Part shown: in pieces, positions 62,638 to 64,000 of the stretch | Position numbering within the stretch: position 1 is the stretch's first letter | Layout of the letters: each line of letters opens with the position of its first letter | NCBI RefSeq assembly: GCF_024734385.1 | Contig: NZ_JANHAP010000004.1 | Location: forward strand, 186,001-250,000 | Length of the DNA stretch: 64,000 nucleotides | Direction: 5' to 3' | DNA from: Dasania sp. GY-MA-18 | GTDB taxonomy: Bacteria; Pseudomonadota; Gammaproteobacteria; Pseudomonadales; Dasaniaceae | The notes under the pieces: generated by a model | The model's database searches: none | What the model saw: the letters and a program-made list of their open reading frames with translations, nothing else | Told to the model about the DNA's origin: nothing | Translations under genes and position numbers: made by a program

Positions 62638-64000
62638 TTATGCCGTAACAGTAACACGCTGATCGATAATAGCAGTAAAGTCTTGCACACTCACCGCCGG
62701 GCTAAAGTAGTAGCCCTGTACTTGTTCACAGTTATGCTCCCATAAAAACTGTATCTGCTCTAAGGTTTCGGCACCTTCGGCTATGACTTTTATTTTTAAG
62801 CTATGGGCTAGGTTAATCATGGCTTTGACGATTTCAGCGTCGCCAAAATCTTCGGTGACATTACTGACAAAGCTGCGATCAATTTTAAGTGCTGAAATAG
62901 GCAAACGCTGTATGTGGGCAAAGGAGGAAAAGCCAGTACCAAAATCATCCAGCGAAAAAGTAATGCCCAATTGGCTTAAAGCCATCATGCCTTCATAGGT
63001 TTGTTGAAAATTCGACATGATGGCGGTTTCGGTTAATTCAAACTCTAAGCGGTGGGCATCCACACGGCTATCTTTAATAATACGCGCAGCCGTTTCTACA
63101 AACATATTATCTTGCAGCTGTTTAAAGGATAGATTTATGGCCACGTGTAAATCGTGGTTACCGCAATCATCAAAATACTTCATATCCTTGCAAGCTTGCT
63201 GTATTACCCAATAACCTATGGGGATAATCAAGCCACACTCTTCGGCCAAGGGAATAAACTCTGCTGGCGACACCAAGCCACGCTTGGGGTGATGCCAACG
63301 AATTAAGCCTTCCATACCTACGGTTTCGCCACTGCGTAAATCTACCCGTGGCTGGTAATACATTTCAAACTGATTGGCGCGCAAGGCTAGGCGTAAATCT
63401 TTTTCTAAATTGACGCGCTGCAAGGCACCTATTTGGGTTTCCTCACTGTAAAAATGATATTGGCTGCCGCGCTCTGACTTGGCCTCCATCATCGCCATAT
63501 TGGCACGTTTAAGCAGGCCGTCTACCGTCTCTCCCGACTCCGGGTACATGGCCACGCCTATGCTGCAGCTAATAATCACCGGCGCGCCCTCTATCATATA
63601 GGGGGCCGATAACACATCTATCACCTTTTGTGACACCAGAGCTACATCTTCAGCGCTGCGACAGTCATCTAATATCAAGGCGAACTCATCACCGCCCATG
63701 CGCGCTAGGCGATCACTTTTACGCACGCAACGCGCCAAGCGCCGCGCCATGGTGCGCACCATTTCGTCGGCGGTATCCATGCTATAGGCTTGGTTGATGC
63801 GCTTAAAACCATCGAGATTAATTAACAATAAGCCCAGCTTGGCGTGCTGGGCTTTGGCAGAGACTATGGCAGCATCCAGGGTCTGCCTAAACATCTGGCG
63901 ATTGGGTATGCCGGTTAACGGATCATAGAGGTGAGATTGTGAAAGTTTCTGGTCAACAACGCTGCGATCCAAAGCATAGCGAAAGGAGCGCTCCAGTATG
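62638..64000 (-). CDS. GGDEF-EAL c-di-GMP protein (5' partial)
   Basis: The frame is open to the window edge. The visible 454 residues have a GGDEF domain (YDPLTGIPNRQMF to ARMGGDEFALILDD) and then an EAL domain. In the EAL domain the signature is EGLIRWHHP (EGL for EAL, glutamate kept), with DDFGTGFSSFAHIQRLPISALKIDRSF and EGAETLEQIQFLWEHNCEQVQGYYFSPAV intact. Phosphodiesterase activity is therefore plausible and cyclase activity possible. An N-terminal sensor may lie beyond the edge. Confidence 0.9.
   Translation of the reverse strand, partial: ILERSFRYALDRSVVDQKLSQSHLYDPLTGIPNRQMFRQTLDAAIVSAKAQHAKLGLLLINLDGFKRINQAYSMDTADEMVRTMARRLARCVRKSDRLARMGGDEFALILDDCRSAEDVALVSQKVIDVLSAPYMIEGAPVIISCSIGVAMYPESGETVDGLLKRANMAMMEAKSERGSQYHFYSEETQIGALQRVNLEKDLRLALRANQFEMYYQPRVDLRSGETVGMEGLIRWHHPKRGLVSPAEFIPLAEECGLIIPIGYWVIQQACKDMKYFDDCGNHDLHVAINLSFKQLQDNMFVETAARIIKDSRVDAHRLEFELTETAIMSNFQQTYEGMMALSQLGITFSLDDFGTGFSSFAHIQRLPISALKIDRSFVSNVTEDFGDAEIVKAMINLAHSLKIKVIAEGAETLEQIQFLWEHNCEQVQGYYFSPAVSVQDFTAIIDQRVTVTA

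Overview
The window looks like chromosome from an aerobic, probably marine gammaproteobacterium of the Pseudomonadales/Cellvibrionales type. The evidence is gene order shared with Pseudomonas: metX-metW-DUF4426-rdgB, argH divergent from algZ-algR-hemCDXY, lptM-lysA-dapF-DUF484-xerC, and sutA-glnK-amtB-ubiK-yifB. An O2-dependent BluB and several outer-membrane proteins agree with this. Base composition is near balanced by eye, and AUA is unusually common as an isoleucine codon. I saw no rRNA, tRNA, CRISPR array, prophage or transposase gene. The species cannot be named from the sequence.

Layout. 1-7.8 kb: a compact cluster of a lysine 2,3-aminomutase-type radical SAM enzyme (cut by the window edge), two ATP-grasp ligases, a GNAT-HDAC fusion and a GNAT, followed by a LysR regulator divergent from a class III aminotransferase. 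This looks like an undescribed amino acid or polyamine pathway. 7.9-8.8 kb: an unknown membrane protein. 9-12.3 kb: methionine genes and rdgB, interrupted by a telomere-like heptamer array and a structured repeat. 12.4-14.6 kb: the TIGR03546/TIGR03545 pair. 14.7-15.6 kb: a diguanylate cyclase whose membrane sensor matches plant ethylene receptors at all five known binding residues. 15.6-22.3 kb: phospholipase A, a QEGLA-motif peptidase and the heme genes hemY, hemX, hemD and hemC. 22.3-25.7 kb: AlgR/AlgZ and argH.

25.7-41.6 kb is a cobalamin locus. cobU-cobT-cobC-cobS run forward. On the reverse strand, a cobalamin riboswitch leads into btuB, btuC, btuD, cbiB, cobD, btuF, bluB, cobQ, cobO and cobB, with a small GIY-YIG nuclease gene inserted between cobQ and cobO. 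Together these genes take up corrinoids, adenosylate and amidate them, attach aminopropanol, make dimethylbenzimidazole and assemble the nucleotide loop. No corrin-ring genes are present. A UspA-type stress protein sits inside the locus.

41.7-52.6 kb: an SMR transporter, class I adenylate cyclase, glutaminase, two envelope proteins, then the lptM-lysA-dapF-DUF484-xerC-HAD operon. 52.7-54.2 kb is an AT-richer patch with two unknown membrane proteins and a small lipoprotein, followed by a LuxR-type regulator. 55.3-60.5 kb holds nitrogen-sensing genes (sutA-like, glnK, amtB, a TorF porin), ubiK and yifB. 60.5-64 kb holds a PEP-CTERM protein, a DUF6868-like protein, an RluA-type pseudouridine synthase and a GGDEF-EAL protein cut by the window edge.

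The strongest leads are the putative ethylene-sensing diguanylate cyclase, a roughly 300-bp dispersed repeat whose two copies keep the same stems despite different sequence, heptamer repeats placed just after stop codons, and the aminomutase/ATP-grasp/deacetylase cluster.
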